From: Neomegalonema perideroedes DSM 15528
GTDB taxonomy: Bacteria > Pseudomonadota > Alphaproteobacteria > Rhodobacterales > Rhodobacteraceae
Reading direction: 5' to 3'
Assembly (NCBI RefSeq): GCF_000374145.1
Contig: NZ_KB893654.1
Span: 266,106-330,105 of the forward strand
DNA: 64,000 nt
Positions within the stretch are counted from its first letter, which is position 1; the number at the start of each line of letters is the position of its first letter. Below the pieces are notes generated by a model that saw only the letters and a list, made by a program, of their open reading frames with translations, was not told the DNA's origin and searched no databases. The position numbers and the translations under genes were made by a program. Positions 9,477 through 20,424 of this stretch are shown piece by piece.

Positions 9477-10434
9477 AGGCGGCTTGGTCTTCGCCCGCCG
9501 CCGTGAGCTTGGCGAGATCCGCGTCCGAGAGCTTCAGCCTTGCGCCGCGCGCGAGGCTCTCCACCTGCGCGACCGAAGTCGCCGAGGCGATGGGCGCCGT
9601 CACGCCGGGGCGGCTGAGCAGCCAAGCCAGAGCGATCTCCGAATGGGCCGCGCCCGTCGAGGCGGCCACTTCGTCCATCGCCGCCAGCACCCGCAGACCC
9701 TTGGGCGTGAGGAAGCGCCCCATGCCGCCGCCGCGCGGGCTTTTATGAAAATCGGCCTCGGAGCGATATTTCCCGGTCAGGAAGCCCGCCGAAAGCGCAT
9801 AAAAGGGGATCAGCCCGATCTCTTCCTGCACGGCCAGAGCTTGCAGCTCGCCCTCGATCTTCTCGCGGGTGAGGAGGTTATATTCGTTCTGGAGGGTCTC
9901 ATAGCGCGGCAGGCTCTTCTCGGCGCTGAGCTTCAGCGCCTCGCCGAGCTGGGCGGCGTCGAAATTCGAGGCGCCGACATGCCGGACCTTCCCCGCCTTG
10001 ACGAGGTCCTCATAGGCGCGGAGAGTCTCCTCCTGCGGGGTTTCGGGATCGGGGCGATGGCTCTGATAAAGGTCGATGTGGTCGGTCTGGAGGCGTTTGA
10101 GCGAATCCTCGACGGCCTGCGCGATCCAGCGCGCCGAGAGGCCGTTGCGCTCCGGCCCCAGCTCCATGCCGACCTTGGTGAAGATCTTGACCTTATCGCG
10201 GTTTCCGCGCGCCTTCATCCAGCGCCCGATGATCCTTTCGCTTTCGCTCTGATTGCCGGGCACCCAGACGGAATAGACGTCGGCGGTGTCTATGGCGTCG
10301 AAGCCCTGATCGAGAAAGGCGTCGAGGATCGCGAAGGACTGCGCTTCGTCCAGCGTCCAGCCGAAGACGTTGCCGCCGAAGATCAGCGGTTGGATGTCGA
10401 TTCCGGTGCGGCCGAGAGGGCGGGGGGCGGTCAT
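9475..10434 (-). CDS. Aldo/keto reductase
   Basis: 319 residues, typical AKR length. The N-terminal LGRTGIDIQPLIFGGNVFG leads into DTADVYS, which carries the catalytic Asp and Tyr. The catalytic Lys follows in KIFTKVGME, and the His in the HRPDPETP segment. The C-terminal NADPH-binding part ends in the usual APIASATSVAQVESL region. It resembles the YajO/TAS-like subgroup that reduces aldehydes or ketones. The physiological substrate is unknown. It is convergent with patD and not evidently part of either flanking operon. Confidence 0.9.
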   Translation of the reverse strand: MTAPRPLGRTGIDIQPLIFGGNVFGWTLDEAQSFAILDAFLDQGFDAIDTADVYSVWVPGNQSESERIIGRWMKARGNRDKVKIFTKVGMELGPERNGLSARWIAQAVEDSLKRLQTDHIDLYQSHRPDPETPQEETLRAYEDLVKAGKVRHVGASNFDAAQLGEALKLSAEKSLPRYETLQNEYNLLTREKIEGELQALAVQEEIGLIPFYALSAGFLTGKYRSEADFHKSPRGGGMGRFLTPKGLRVLAAMDEVAASTGAAHSEIALAWLLSRPGVTAPIASATSVAQVESLARGARLKLSDADLAKLTAAGEDQAA

Positions 10435-10492
10435 GAAGGGTCTCCTTGCGAATGAGGCCGCATCCGATCACGCCCCGCCGCAGGCGGCAAGC

Positions 10493-11620
10493 TCACAAAT
10501 CCCGCGCGATCACGAGCCTTTGAATGTCGCTGGCGCCTTCGTAGATCTGCGAGACCCGCACGTCGCGATAAATGCGCTCGACGGGGAAATCCTTGAGATA
10601 GCCGTAGCCGCCATGGATCTGGATCGCGTCCGAACAGACGCGCTCCGCCATCTCGGAGGCGAAGAGCTTCGCCATGCTCGCCTCTTTGAGGCAGGGCATG
10701 CCCGCCTCGCGCAGAGCCGCCGCGTGCAAGACCATCTGACGCCCCGCCTCGATGCGCGTCGCCATGTCGGCCAGCCGGAAGGCCACCGCCTGATGCTCGA
10801 TGATCGGCTTGCCGAAAGTCACGCGCTGGCGGGCGTAGTCGCGGGCGGCCTCGAAGGCGGCGCGGGCCATGCCCACCGATTGCGAGGCGATGCCGATGCG
10901 GCCTCCCTCCAGATTGGAGAGCGCGATGGCGTAGCCGCGCCCCTCCTCGCCGAGGCGGTTTTCGACCGGAAGCCGCAGATCCTCAAAGGCCAATTGGCAA
11001 GTGTCCGAGGCGTGCTGCCCAAGCTTCTCCTCGACGCGCACCACCTTATAGCCGGGGGAATCCGTAGGGATGATGAAGGCGCTGAGGCCCTTCTTGCCCG
11101 CCTCCGGGTCGGTCACGGCGAAGGCGACGATCACATGGCCGTTCTTGCCCGAGGTGATGAATTGCTTGGCGCCGTTCAGCACGTAATGATCGCCGTCGCG
11201 GCGGGCGCGGGTCTTGAGCGCGCTGGCGTCGGATCCGGCCTGCGGCTCGGTGAGGGCGAAGCCGCCGATCCATGCGCCCGAGGCCATCTTGGGCAGGAAT
11301 TTTTGTTTCTGCTCTTCGGTCCCGAATTTCAGGATCGGCGCGCAGCCCACCGAATTATGCACCGACATGATCGTCGAGACCGCGCCGCAGCCCGCCGCGA
11401 TCTCTTCGAGCGCCATGGCGTAGGCGATTTGTCCGGCGCCCACGCCGCCGTATTCCTCGGGAACCACCATCCCGAGAAACCCAAGGTCGCCCATCTCGCG
11501 CAGAGCCTCGGCGGGGAATTCATGGCGGCGGTCCCAGCCCTCGGCGAAGGGCGCGAGGCGCTCCTGCGCGAAGCTTCGGGCGGCCTCCTGAATGGCGGCC
11601 TGCTCTTCATTGGGAATCAT
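10493..11620 (-). CDS. Acyl-CoA dehydrogenase, short/branched-chain type
   Basis: 375 residues from the ATG at 11620, which has GAGGAGG six bases upstream. The frame opens seven codons earlier, but that start would precede this ribosome site. FAD and substrate signatures are present: [16 protein letters not shown] near residue 130 and the C-terminal [20 protein letters not shown]. The catalytic Glu lies in the terminal region ending [17 protein letters not shown]. It is the last gene of a leftward operon behind a thiolase and an SDR and is divergent from the branched-chain oxoacid dehydrogenase. 2-Methylbutyryl-CoA or isobutyryl-CoA is therefore the likely substrate. That specificity is inferred. 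Confidence 0.93.
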   Translation of the reverse strand: MIPNEEQAAIQEAARSFAQERLAPFAEGWDRRHEFPAEALREMGDLGFLGMVVPEEYGGVGAGQIAYAMALEEIAAGCGAVSTIMSVHNSVGCAPILKFGTEEQKQKFLPKMASGAWIGGFALTEPQAGSDASALKTRARRDGDHYVLNGAKQFITSGKNGHVIVAFAVTDPEAGKKGLSAFIIPTDSPGYKVVRVEEKLGQHASDTCQLAFEDLRLPVENRLGEEGRGYAIALSNLEGGRIGIASQSVGMARAAFEAARDYARQRVTFGKPIIEHQAVAFRLADMATRIEAGRQMVLHAAALREAGMPCLKEASMAKLFASEMAERVCSDAIQIHGGYGYLKDFPVERIYRDVRVSQIYEGASDIQRLVIARDL

Positions 11621-11630
11621 GCGCGCCTCC

Positions 11631-12818
11631 TCATTCCGCAAGCTCGACGGCCATGGCCGTGGCCTCGCCGCCGCCGATGCAGAGCGTCGCGAGGCCGCGC
11701 TTCAGTCCGCGCCGCCGCAAGGCCGCGATGAGCGTCACGAGAATCCGCGCGCCCGAGGCCCCGATGGGATGCCCCAGAGCGCAGGCGCCGCCGTTCACGT
11801 TGACCTTCTCATGGGGCAGATTCAGCGCCTTCATGGCGGCCATGGCCACCACGGCGAAAGCCTCGTTGATCTCATAGAGATCCGGCGTTTCGGCGGTCCA
11901 TCCGAGCTTGCCGAGCAGGGTTTCGATGGCGCCGATGGGAGCGGTGGGGAAGTCCTTCGGCGCGCGGGCGTGGGTGGCGTGGCCGAGGATCGTGGCGAGC
12001 GGCGTCAGGCCGCGCCTTTCGGCCTCGGAGCGGCGCATCAGCACGAGGGCCGCCGCGCCGTCGGAGATGGAGGAGGAATTCGCCGCCGTCACGGTGCCGC
12101 CCTCGCGGAAGGCGGGGCGCAGGCCCGGAATCTTGTCGATGCGGGCCTTGGGCGGCTGTTCGTCCTCGGAGACCATATGCTCGCTCTTGCCGGATTTCAC
12201 CGTCACCGGGATGATCTCTTCGGCGAAATCGCCGGAAGCCATGGCTCTCTGCGCCCGCTCCAGGGAGGCGATGGCGAAGGCGTCCTGCTCCTCGCGCGTG
12301 AAGGCGAAGGCCCCGGCGCAATCCTCGGCGAAGGTTCCCATGAGGCGGCCTTTGTCATAGGCGTCTTCAAGGCCGTCGAGGAACATATGGTCCAGCGTCC
12401 GGCCATGGCCCATGCGATAGCCCGTCCGCGCGCGGTCGAGCAGATAGGGCGCGTTGGACATGCTCTCCATGCCGCCCGCCACGACCACCGAAGCCGAGCC
12501 CGCGAGGATCAGATCATGCGCCAGCATCGCCGCCTTCATGCCCGAGCCGCACATTTTATTGACCGTGGTCGCCCCCGCGCCGAGCGGGAGTCCCGCGCCT
12601 AAAGCCGCCTGACGCGCCGGGGCTTGTCCCTGTCCGGCGGGCAGCACGCAGCCGAAGACCACTTCCTCGACGGCTTCGGGAGGCGGTCCGGCGCGCTCCA
12701 CGGCGGCGCGGATCGCGGCCGCGCCCAATTGCGCCGCCGCGACGTCTTTGAAATCGCCGAGAAAGCCGCCCATGGGCGTGCGGGCCATGCCGACGACGAC
12801 GATGGGATCCTGAGCCAT
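11631..12818 (-). CDS. Acetyl-CoA C-acyltransferase (thiolase)
   Basis: 395 residues. The nucleophilic Cys sits in [10 protein letters not shown] near residue 90. The [11 protein letters not shown] motif, the His motif [16 protein letters not shown] and the second Cys in [10 protein letters not shown] are all intact. Length and motifs fit a degradative or biosynthetic-type thiolase. Its context (SDR upstream, acyl-CoA dehydrogenase downstream, divergent bkd operon) suggests cleavage of 2-methylacetoacetyl-CoA to acetyl-CoA and propionyl-CoA in isoleucine breakdown. An acetoacetyl-CoA role is also possible. Its stop lies inside the ribosome-site region of the next gene. Confidence 0.93.
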   Translation of the reverse strand: MAQDPIVVVGMARTPMGGFLGDFKDVAAAQLGAAAIRAAVERAGPPPEAVEEVVFGCVLPAGQGQAPARQAALGAGLPLGAGATTVNKMCGSGMKAAMLAHDLILAGSASVVVAGGMESMSNAPYLLDRARTGYRMGHGRTLDHMFLDGLEDAYDKGRLMGTFAEDCAGAFAFTREEQDAFAIASLERAQRAMASGDFAEEIIPVTVKSGKSEHMVSEDEQPPKARIDKIPGLRPAFREGGTVTAANSSSISDGAAALVLMRRSEAERRGLTPLATILGHATHARAPKDFPTAPIGAIETLLGKLGWTAETPDLYEINEAFAVVAMAAMKALNLPHEKVNVNGGACALGHPIGASGARILVTLIAALRRRGLKRGLATLCIGGGEATAMAVELAE

Positions 12819-12828
12819 GAAGGTCTCC

Positions 12829-13608
12829 TTATTTCGGGGCCATGCGCAAGGCGCCGTCGATGCGGATCGTCTCGCCGTTGAGATAGGGATTGGCGAAGAT
12901 ATGCAAAGCCAGAGCGGCGTATTCGGCGGGCTTTCCGAGTCGGGCGGGGAAGGGCACCACGCCGTTCAGAGCCTCCTGAGCGGCGGGCGGCAATCCCGCG
13001 AGCATGGGCGTCTCGAAGAGGCCCGGCGCGATGGCGGCCACCCGGATTCCAAAGCGCGCCAGCTCCCGCGCCGCCGGAAGGGTCATGCCCACCACGCCGC
13101 CTTTCGAAGCGGCGTAGGCCGCCTGTCCGATCTGGCCGTCATAGGCCGCGATGGAGGCCGTGTTGACGATCACGCCGCGCTCGCCCTCGGCGGTGGGCTC
13201 ATTGGCGTTCATGGCCTCGGCCGCGAGCCGCAGCATGTTGAAGCTGCCGATGAGGTTGATCGAAATCGCCCGTGAAAAGCTCTCCAGCCCATGCGGCCCG
13301 GTCTTGCCGAGGACGCGCTCGCTCGGGGCCACGCCCGCGCAGTTCACCAGACCCCAGAGCCCGCCGAAAGCCTCCCTCGCGGCCTCGACGGCGGCGGCGG
13401 CCTCTTCGGCTTTGGTCACGTCGGTCTTGCGGAAGAGCGTCTCCGCCCCGAATTCAGCGGCCAGTTCGGCGGCTTTCGCCTCGCCGCGCGCGGAATCCAT
13501 ATCCGCGAGCAGCACGCGGGCGCCCGCCTCGACTAATCCTTTCGCAGTAGCCGCGCCGAGGCCGGAAGCTCCGCCCGTCACGATCACGCCGCGTCCCGAG
13601 ATCTCCAT
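12829..13608 (-). CDS. 3-hydroxyacyl-CoA dehydrogenase, SDR type (HSD10-like)
   Basis: 259 residues with the SDR Rossmann motif TGGASGLG near the N-terminus, NCAGV, and the catalytic Ser-Tyr-Lys set in [20 protein letters not shown]. The C-terminal region ([15 protein letters not shown]) matches the type II 3-hydroxyacyl-CoA / 2-methyl-3-hydroxybutyryl-CoA dehydrogenase group. It is the first gene of the leftward operon, with a 10-nt gap to the thiolase. In the proposed pathway it oxidises the hydroxyacyl-CoA made by an enoyl-CoA hydratase, which is not encoded here. The assignment to isoleucine breakdown rests on context. Confidence 0.9.
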   Translation of the reverse strand: MEISGRGVIVTGGASGLGAATAKGLVEAGARVLLADMDSARGEAKAAELAAEFGAETLFRKTDVTKAEEAAAAVEAAREAFGGLWGLVNCAGVAPSERVLGKTGPHGLESFSRAISINLIGSFNMLRLAAEAMNANEPTAEGERGVIVNTASIAAYDGQIGQAAYAASKGGVVGMTLPAARELARFGIRVAAIAPGLFETPMLAGLPPAAQEALNGVVPFPARLGKPAEYAALALHIFANPYLNGETIRIDGALRMAPK

Positions 13609-13787
13609 GCGTCTCTCCCTGTGGAATTCTTATCTTTGCGAAAGATTCTTTCCCTCAGCATAGGAAGCCCGCCAAAGCCGCGCAACGCCCCTGTTTCCCC
13701 GCGCGGAGCGACGCTTCCCAGGCCCTGAAGATTGCTCTAGGCTCATTCTTTATGAGGAGAGCCGCCAATCAAGCGCGGCCGCCGTAA

Positions 13788-15041
<1,254 letters not shown>

Positions 15042-15043
15042 CC

Positions 15044-16057
15044 ATGGCGCGCATGACCATGATCGAAGCCGTGCGGGACGCGATGGACGTCTCCATGGGA
15101 CAGGATCCGAGCGTGGTGGTCTTCGGCGAGGACGTCGGTTATTTCGGCGGCGTCTTCCGGGCCACGCAGGGCTTGCAGGAGAAATACGGGCGCGACCGCT
15201 GCTTCGACGCGCCGATCAGCGAATCGGGCATCGTGGGGGCGGCCATCGGCATGGCGGCCAATGGGTTGCGGCCCTGCGTCGAGATCCAATTCGCCGATTA
15301 CATGTATCCGGCCTATGACCAGATCACGCAGGAGGCGGCGCGCATCCGCTATCGCTCCAACGGCGACTTCACCTGCCCGATCACGATCCGCATGCCCACG
15401 GGCGGCGGCATCTTCGGCGGCCAGACCCATAGCCAGAGCCCCGAAGCGCTCTTCACCCATGTCTCGGGCCTGAAGGTGGTGATTCCCTCCAATCCCTATG
15501 ACGCCAAGGGCCTGCTGATCTCGGCCATCGAAGACCCCGATCCGGTGATCTTCATGGAGCCCAAGCGCCTCTATAACGGCCCCTTCGACGGGCATCACGA
15601 CCGCCCCGTCACGCCTTGGTCCAAACATGACGCGGGCGAGGTTCCGGCGGGGCGCTACGCCATTCCGCTCGGCAAGGCGGCGAAGATCCGCGAGGGCGCG
15701 GACCTCACCTTGCTGACCTATGGCACCATGGTCCATGTGGCGCTCGCCGCGGCGGCGGAGACCGGCGTGGACGCCGAGATCCTCGATCTGCGGACGCTGG
15801 TTCCGCTGGATCTCGACGCCATCGTGGAATCCGTCAACAAGACCGGGCGCTGCGTGATCCTGCATGAAGCCACTTTGACCTCCGGATTCGGCGGAGAATT
15901 GGCGGCTCTGGTGGCGCAGCATTGCTTCTATCGGCTGGAGGCGCCCATTCGCCGCGTGGCGGGCTGGGACACGCCTTATCCCCATGCGCAGGAATGGGCT
16001 TATTTCCCCGGCCCGGCCCGCGTGGGTCAGGCGATGCTTGAAACAATGGAAGGTTGA
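15044..16057 (+). CDS. bkdA2: Branched-chain 2-oxoacid dehydrogenase E1 subunit beta
   Basis: 337 residues, a transketolase-like E1 beta. The N-terminal FGEDVGYFGGVFRAT and the VEIQFADYMYPAYDQI segment identify the branched-chain type rather than pyruvate dehydrogenase. The C-terminal domain holds ILDLRTLVPLDLDAI. It forms the alpha2-beta2 E1 with the preceding gene product, and the spacing implies co-transcription and translational coupling. Confidence 0.95.
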   Translation: MARMTMIEAVRDAMDVSMGQDPSVVVFGEDVGYFGGVFRATQGLQEKYGRDRCFDAPISESGIVGAAIGMAANGLRPCVEIQFADYMYPAYDQITQEAARIRYRSNGDFTCPITIRMPTGGGIFGGQTHSQSPEALFTHVSGLKVVIPSNPYDAKGLLISAIEDPDPVIFMEPKRLYNGPFDGHHDRPVTPWSKHDAGEVPAGRYAIPLGKAAKIREGADLTLLTYGTMVHVALAAAAETGVDAEILDLRTLVPLDLDAIVESVNKTGRCVILHEATLTSGFGGELAALVAQHCFYRLEAPIRRVAGWDTPYPHAQEWAYFPGPARVGQAMLETMEG

Positions 16058-16072
16058 GGGGGGAGGGCTGAC

Positions 16073-17395
16073 ATGGGCGAACATCTGATTAAGACCCCCG
16101 ATGTGGGCGAAGGCATCGCCGAGGCCGAACTTGTCGAATGGCATGTGAAGCCGGGCGATCTCGTGCGCGAGGATATGGTCCTCGCCTCGGTGATGACCGA
16201 TAAGGCCACGGTGGAGATCCCGTCTCCCATCGCCGGAAAGGTGCTGTGGCTCGGGGCGGAGGTGGGCGACAAGATCGCCATCGGCGGCCCGCTGATCCGT
16301 CTGGAGGTGGCGGGCGAAGGCAACGTCGCCGCCAGCGGAGCCGCATCCGCCGCGCCGCAAAAGGAGGCCCCGAAAGCCGAGGCTCCCCAACCGGCTCCTC
16401 AGGCTCCCGCGCCGAAAGCCGCCGAACCGGAAAAACCCGCGCCCAAGGCTGAAAAGCCCAAAGCCGCCGCCAGCCGGCCGACCCCCGGACTCCGGACCAG
16501 CGGTCCGCCGCGTCCGCCGGGAGAAAAGCCTTTGGCTTCTCCGGCGGTGCGTCTGAAGGCGCGCGAGGCGGGCGCCGATCTGCGCCGCGTCCGGGGAACC
16601 GGGCCTGCGGGGCGCATCACTCATGAAGACCTCGAAGCCTGGCTCTCCGGCGCCGGAGAACCCGAAGGCGGCGGTTCGCGTCTGGTCGCGAACACGGCGG
16701 TCGAGGAGGTCAAGGTCATCGGCCTGCGCCGCCGCATCGCCGAGAAGATGGCGCTGTCGAAATCGCGCATCCCGCACATCACCTATGTCGAGGAAGTGGA
16801 CGTCTCCGCTCTGGAGGATTTGCGCGAAAGCCTCAATAAGACGCGCGGCCCGGATCGGCCCAAGCTGACGATCATTCCCTTCCTCATGCGGGCCATGGTC
16901 AAGGCCGTCGCCGAGCAGCCGCAGCTCAACGCCGTTTTCGACGACGAGGCGGGAATCGTCCGGCGTCATGGCGGCGTGCATATCGGAATCGCGGCTCAGA
17001 CTCCGGCGGGGCTGGTGGTCCCGGTGGTGCGTCACGCCGAGGCGCGCGACCTCTGGGATTGCGCCGTCGAGATGAACCGCGTCGCGGAGGCCGCCAAGGC
17101 CGGAACCGCCACCCGCGAAGAGCTCTCCGGCTCGACCATCACCATCAGTTCTCTGGGGGCCTTGGGCGGGATCGTCAGCACGCCGGTGATCAATCATCCC
17201 GAGGTGGCGATCATCGGGGTGAATAAGATGGCCGTCCGTCCGGTCTGGAACGGCTCGGCCTTCGCGCCGCGCAAGATCATGAATCTCTCCTCCAGCTTCG
17301 ATCATCGCGTGATCGACGGCTGGGACGCCGCGACCTTCGTGCAGCGCATCCGCGCCCTGCTGGAGACTCCGGCCCTGCTCTTCATGGAGGCCTGA
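16073..17395 (+). CDS. bkdB: Branched-chain 2-oxoacid dehydrogenase E2 (dihydrolipoyl acyltransferase)
   Basis: 440 residues in the standard three-domain layout. An N-terminal lipoyl domain carries the lipoylated Lys44 in MTDKATVEIPSP. An Ala/Pro/Lys-rich linker spans about 85-145. A peripheral subunit-binding domain lies near 150-190 (ASPAVRLKAREAGADL, TGPAGRITHEDLEAWL). The catalytic acyltransferase domain ends with SSSFDHRVIDGWDAA, which holds the active-site His and Asp. It transfers the branched acyl group to CoA and scaffolds E1 and E3. Confidence 0.95.
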   Translation: MGEHLIKTPDVGEGIAEAELVEWHVKPGDLVREDMVLASVMTDKATVEIPSPIAGKVLWLGAEVGDKIAIGGPLIRLEVAGEGNVAASGAASAAPQKEAPKAEAPQPAPQAPAPKAAEPEKPAPKAEKPKAAASRPTPGLRTSGPPRPPGEKPLASPAVRLKAREAGADLRRVRGTGPAGRITHEDLEAWLSGAGEPEGGGSRLVANTAVEEVKVIGLRRRIAEKMALSKSRIPHITYVEEVDVSALEDLRESLNKTRGPDRPKLTIIPFLMRAMVKAVAEQPQLNAVFDDEAGIVRRHGGVHIGIAAQTPAGLVVPVVRHAEARDLWDCAVEMNRVAEAAKAGTATREELSGSTITISSLGALGGIVSTPVINHPEVAIIGVNKMAVRPVWNGSAFAPRKIMNLSSSFDHRVIDGWDAATFVQRIRALLETPALLFMEA

Positions 17396-17396
17396 G

Positions 17397-18794
17397 ATGC
17401 TCAAACCCATGTCCTGCAAGCTTCTGGTGATCGGCGCGGGTCCGGGCGGCTATGTCTGCGCGATTCGCGCGGGTCAGCTCGGGATCGACACGGTGGTGGT
17501 CGAGGCCCTGCGTCCCGGAGGCACCTGCCTCAACATCGGCTGCATCCCTTCCAAGGCGCTGATCCACGCCGCCGAAGCCTTCGAGGCGGCCAAGGCGGCG
17601 GCCGAGGCGAACAACCCTCTGGGAATCTCGGCTTCGGCGCCGGTCCTGAATCTCGCGAAGACCGTCGAATGGAAGGATGGAATCGTCGCCCGTCTGACCG
17701 GAGGCGTCGCCGGGCTGATGAAGAAGGCCGGAGTCAAATACGTCTCCGGGACGGCCCGCTTCGAGAACGGCGAGACGGTGATCGTCGCGACCGATATGGG
17801 CGAGCAGGAGATCCACGCCGAAAACATCGTCATCGCCACGGGCTCGGTTCCGGTCGAGATCCCGAGCCTGCCTTTCGGAGATCGCATCATCTCCTCCAAG
17901 GAGGCGCTGAAGCTCTCCGAGCCGCCTGAAAAGCTGGTGGTGGTGGGCGGCGGCTATATCGGGCTGGAGCTGGGCACCGCCTACGCCAAGCTCGGCTCTC
18001 AGGTCACGGTGGTCGAGGCCGCGCCGCGGATTCTGCCGCTCTACGACGCCGAGCTTTCGGCGCCGGTGGCGCGGCGTCTGGCCAAGCTCGGCGTGGAGGT
18101 TCTGACCTCCACCAAGGCGCTGGGGCTCTCGCCGGACGGTGCCTCTCTGCGCGTCGAGAGCGAGGAGACGGCCCGCAGCCTGCCCGCCGACAAGATCCTC
18201 GTGGCGGTGGGGCGCAAGCCTCACTTCGAGGGCCTCGGTCTTGAGGAATTGGCCATCGACATGGAGGGCCGTCATATCCGCGTGGACGACCGCTGCCGCA
18301 CGGCTATGCGCGGCATCTACGCCATCGGCGACGCCACGGGCGAGCCCATGCTCGCGCATCGGGCCATGGCGCAAGGCGAGATGGTCGCGGAGATCGTCGC
18401 GGGGCATAAGCGGGCTTGGGACAAACAGGCGATTCCCGCCGTCTGCTTCACCGATCCCGAGATCGTCAGCGTGGGCCTCGGGCCGGAGGAGGCCAAAGCC
18501 TCAGGCCGCGAGGTCAAGACCGCGTTTTTCCCCTTCGCCGCCAATGGGCGCGCCATGACGCTGCAATCCGAAGAGGGATTCGTGCGGGTGGTGGCCCGCG
18601 CGGATAATCACCTGATCCTCGGGATTCAGGCGGTGGGCGCGGGAGTCTCGGAGCTGGCTTCGGGATTCGGGCTGGCTCTGGAGATGGGCGCGCGGCTCGA
18701 AGATCTCGCGGCGACGATCCACGCGCATCCCACCATGGGCGAGGCCGTTCCGGAGGCCGCTCTGCGGGCGCTCGGCAAGGCTCTGCATATCTGA
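17397..18794 (+). CDS. lpdV: Dihydrolipoyl dehydrogenase (E3) of the branched-chain complex
   Basis: 465 residues. The FAD-binding GAGPGGYVCAIRAGQLG is followed by the redox disulfide GGTCLNIGCIPSK near residue 45. An NAD-binding VVVGGGYIGLELG lies in the middle, and the C-terminal HAHPTMGEAVPEAAL contains the catalytic His-Glu pair. The ATG is immediately after the E2 stop. A second in-frame Met is five codons in, so the exact start is slightly uncertain. It reoxidises the E2 lipoamide with NAD+. Confidence 0.95.
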   Translation: MLKPMSCKLLVIGAGPGGYVCAIRAGQLGIDTVVVEALRPGGTCLNIGCIPSKALIHAAEAFEAAKAAAEANNPLGISASAPVLNLAKTVEWKDGIVARLTGGVAGLMKKAGVKYVSGTARFENGETVIVATDMGEQEIHAENIVIATGSVPVEIPSLPFGDRIISSKEALKLSEPPEKLVVVGGGYIGLELGTAYAKLGSQVTVVEAAPRILPLYDAELSAPVARRLAKLGVEVLTSTKALGLSPDGASLRVESEETARSLPADKILVAVGRKPHFEGLGLEELAIDMEGRHIRVDDRCRTAMRGIYAIGDATGEPMLAHRAMAQGEMVAEIVAGHKRAWDKQAIPAVCFTDPEIVSVGLGPEEAKASGREVKTAFFPFAANGRAMTLQSEEGFVRVVARADNHLILGIQAVGAGVSELASGFGLALEMGARLEDLAATIHAHPTMGEAVPEAALRALGKALHI

Positions 18795-18799
18795 AAGCC

Positions 18800-18830
18800 G
18801 ATTCCCCCTGCGGTCAGCCGTGGGGGGATC
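18800..18830. terminator. Hairpin between convergent lpdV and lipoprotein genes
   Basis: GATTCCCCC (18800-18808) pairs with GGGGGGATC (18822-18830) with one GU pair, and a CGG/CCG inner pairing extends the stem. No clear T-run follows on the plus strand. Its position between convergent genes suggests a shared terminator. Confidence 0.4.
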
Positions 18831-18833
18831 GCC

Positions 18834-19103
18834 TCACAAAGAGGCGTAGAGATAGCATTGGTTATAGCTATAGGCCCGATGGAGCGCGGTGCGCTGCCCT
18901 TCGAGGGCGGAGCGGTCGGCCTCGGCGGAGGAGAGCCGCACGCGCAGAGACATCTCCTCGGCGCTGAGCTGGCCGCAGGTCATATGCGCATATTGCGCCG
19001 GACGCGGCTGTCCGGCCGTCTCCTGATGCGCGCAGCCCGAGATCGCGAGTCCGAAGAGAAGGCAGGCGAGCGGAATCGCTCCCGCGCGGAAATTCGACGT
19101 CAT
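18834..19103 (-). CDS. Small secreted lipoprotein, unknown function
   Basis: 89 residues from the ATG at 19103, preceded by GGGGGA. The frame extends upstream, but this start gives a clean lipoprotein signal: MTSNFRAGAIPLACLLFGLA, then ISGC, whose Cys would be lipidated and be residue 1 of the mature protein. The mature part is about 65 residues with a short coiled-coil-like stretch (EMSLRVRLSSAEADRSALEG) and two Cys. I do not recognise a family. It is probably an envelope protein. Confidence 0.6.
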   Translation of the reverse strand: MTSNFRAGAIPLACLLFGLAISGCAHQETAGQPRPAQYAHMTCGQLSAEEMSLRVRLSSAEADRSALEGQRTALHRAYSYNQCYLYASL

Positions 19104-19275
19104 GGATAGTCCCCCATAAGCGTGCGTTCTCTGCGGGCCTTGCGAAAAGCGCGCCATGCGCGCCGCCCGATGAGACGACGTTTCGGAAGAGGCTAAATTC
19201 CGGATCTTTCAGAACGGCGAAGGCTTATGGATAAGATCCCGGCTAATTATCTGAACATCAGGTAAGCGATTGCTT

Positions 19276-20424
19276 TCAAATCCCTTTCAGCGGGGTCTCG
19301 CCGAGCAGGAAACGGGCCTTGAGCAGGGCCTCGTCATATTCGGCCTCCATCTCGGAATCGACGAGGACGCCGCCCCCCACGCCGAAGATGCCCGTTCCGG
19401 TCGGCCCGAGCGCCAGAGTCCGGATCGCCACATTGAACCCCGCCGCGCCATCGGGGGACATCCAGCCCATGGCGCCGCAGTAAATCCCGCGCGGACGGGC
19501 CTCGACTTCATGGATGATCTCCATGGCCCGGATCTTGGGCGCTCCGGTGATCGAGCCGCAGGGAAACAGCGCCCGAAAGACCGCTTGGGGATCGCGGGGG
19601 TTCAGAATCTCACCCTGAATCTCGGAGGTCATGGTGTGGAGCGTGGGATAGGTCTCGACGCTGAACAGCTCCGGGACCCGCACCGTGCCGATTCGGCTGA
19701 GGCGCCCGATGTCGTTGCGGAGCAGATCCACGATCATGAGATTCTCGGCCCGCGATTTCGGATCGGCCCTGAGCCAGGCGGCGAGGGCGGCGTCCTCCTC
19801 CGGCGAGGCGCCGCGTTTGATCGTGCCTTTCATCGGGCGGGCGCGGATCAGGCCCTGCGAATCGATGCGGTAGAAGCTTTCCGGCGACCATGAGACCGCG
19901 ATGGGCCAGCCCAAAGCGCAGATTCCGCCGAAGCGCGCGCCTTTCTGACGCCCGCGAATCGCGGCGTGCAGATCTTGGGGCGTCCCATGGGTCTTCACCC
20001 GCAGCGGGAAGGTCAGATTGATCTGATAGGCGTCGCCCGCGCGAAGATAATCCTGAACCTTGGCGAAGCGCGGCGCGTAATCCGCCCGCGCGCGCAGACT
20101 CCGCGCCGAAAGGACTCCGGCGGGCGCCTGAGGTCCGGGCGGCGGGCCTTCCTGAAACTCGGGCGCGCGAAAGACGCCGAAGGCCAGATAAGGCGCGGAG
20201 GGGCGTTCCGGCGCGAGGGCCGCGAGGCGCGGCTCCAGAAGAAGCCCCAATTCATAGGAGGCGTATCCGGCGAGGTGGAGGCCCGCCTCCAGAGCGGCCC
20301 GCATGGCCTTCAGCGCGCGGGGGACCGCCGAAGGCCGCCGCGCGAGGATGATGCGCCCGGGGGTCCGGTAAAGCCGACGGCGCTCGGGATCTCCGTCGTC
20401 CAGAAGGACGAAGGCTTCCTTCAA
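19276..20424 (-). CDS. pabB: Aminodeoxychorismate synthase component I
   Basis: 382 residues of the chorismate-binding fold. Diagnostic segments are RPMKGTIKRG, VDLLRNDIGR, and the C-terminal FPCGSITGAPKIRAMEII with GIYCGAMGW. The shorter N-terminal domain fits stand-alone PabB rather than anthranilate synthase TrpE. It converts chorismate with ammonia or glutamine-derived ammonia to aminodeoxychorismate in folate synthesis. The start is TTG, overlapping the upstream pseudouridine synthase stop as TTGA, which implies translational coupling. No pabA or pabC is adjacent. Confidence 0.9.
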   Translation of the reverse strand: MKEAFVLLDDGDPERRRLYRTPGRIILARRPSAVPRALKAMRAALEAGLHLAGYASYELGLLLEPRLAALAPERPSAPYLAFGVFRAPEFQEGPPPGPQAPAGVLSARSLRARADYAPRFAKVQDYLRAGDAYQINLTFPLRVKTHGTPQDLHAAIRGRQKGARFGGICALGWPIAVSWSPESFYRIDSQGLIRARPMKGTIKRGASPEEDAALAAWLRADPKSRAENLMIVDLLRNDIGRLSRIGTVRVPELFSVETYPTLHTMTSEIQGEILNPRDPQAVFRALFPCGSITGAPKIRAMEIIHEVEARPRGIYCGAMGWMSPDGAAGFNVAIRTLALGPTGTGIFGVGGGVLVDSEMEAEYDEALLKARFLLGETPLKGI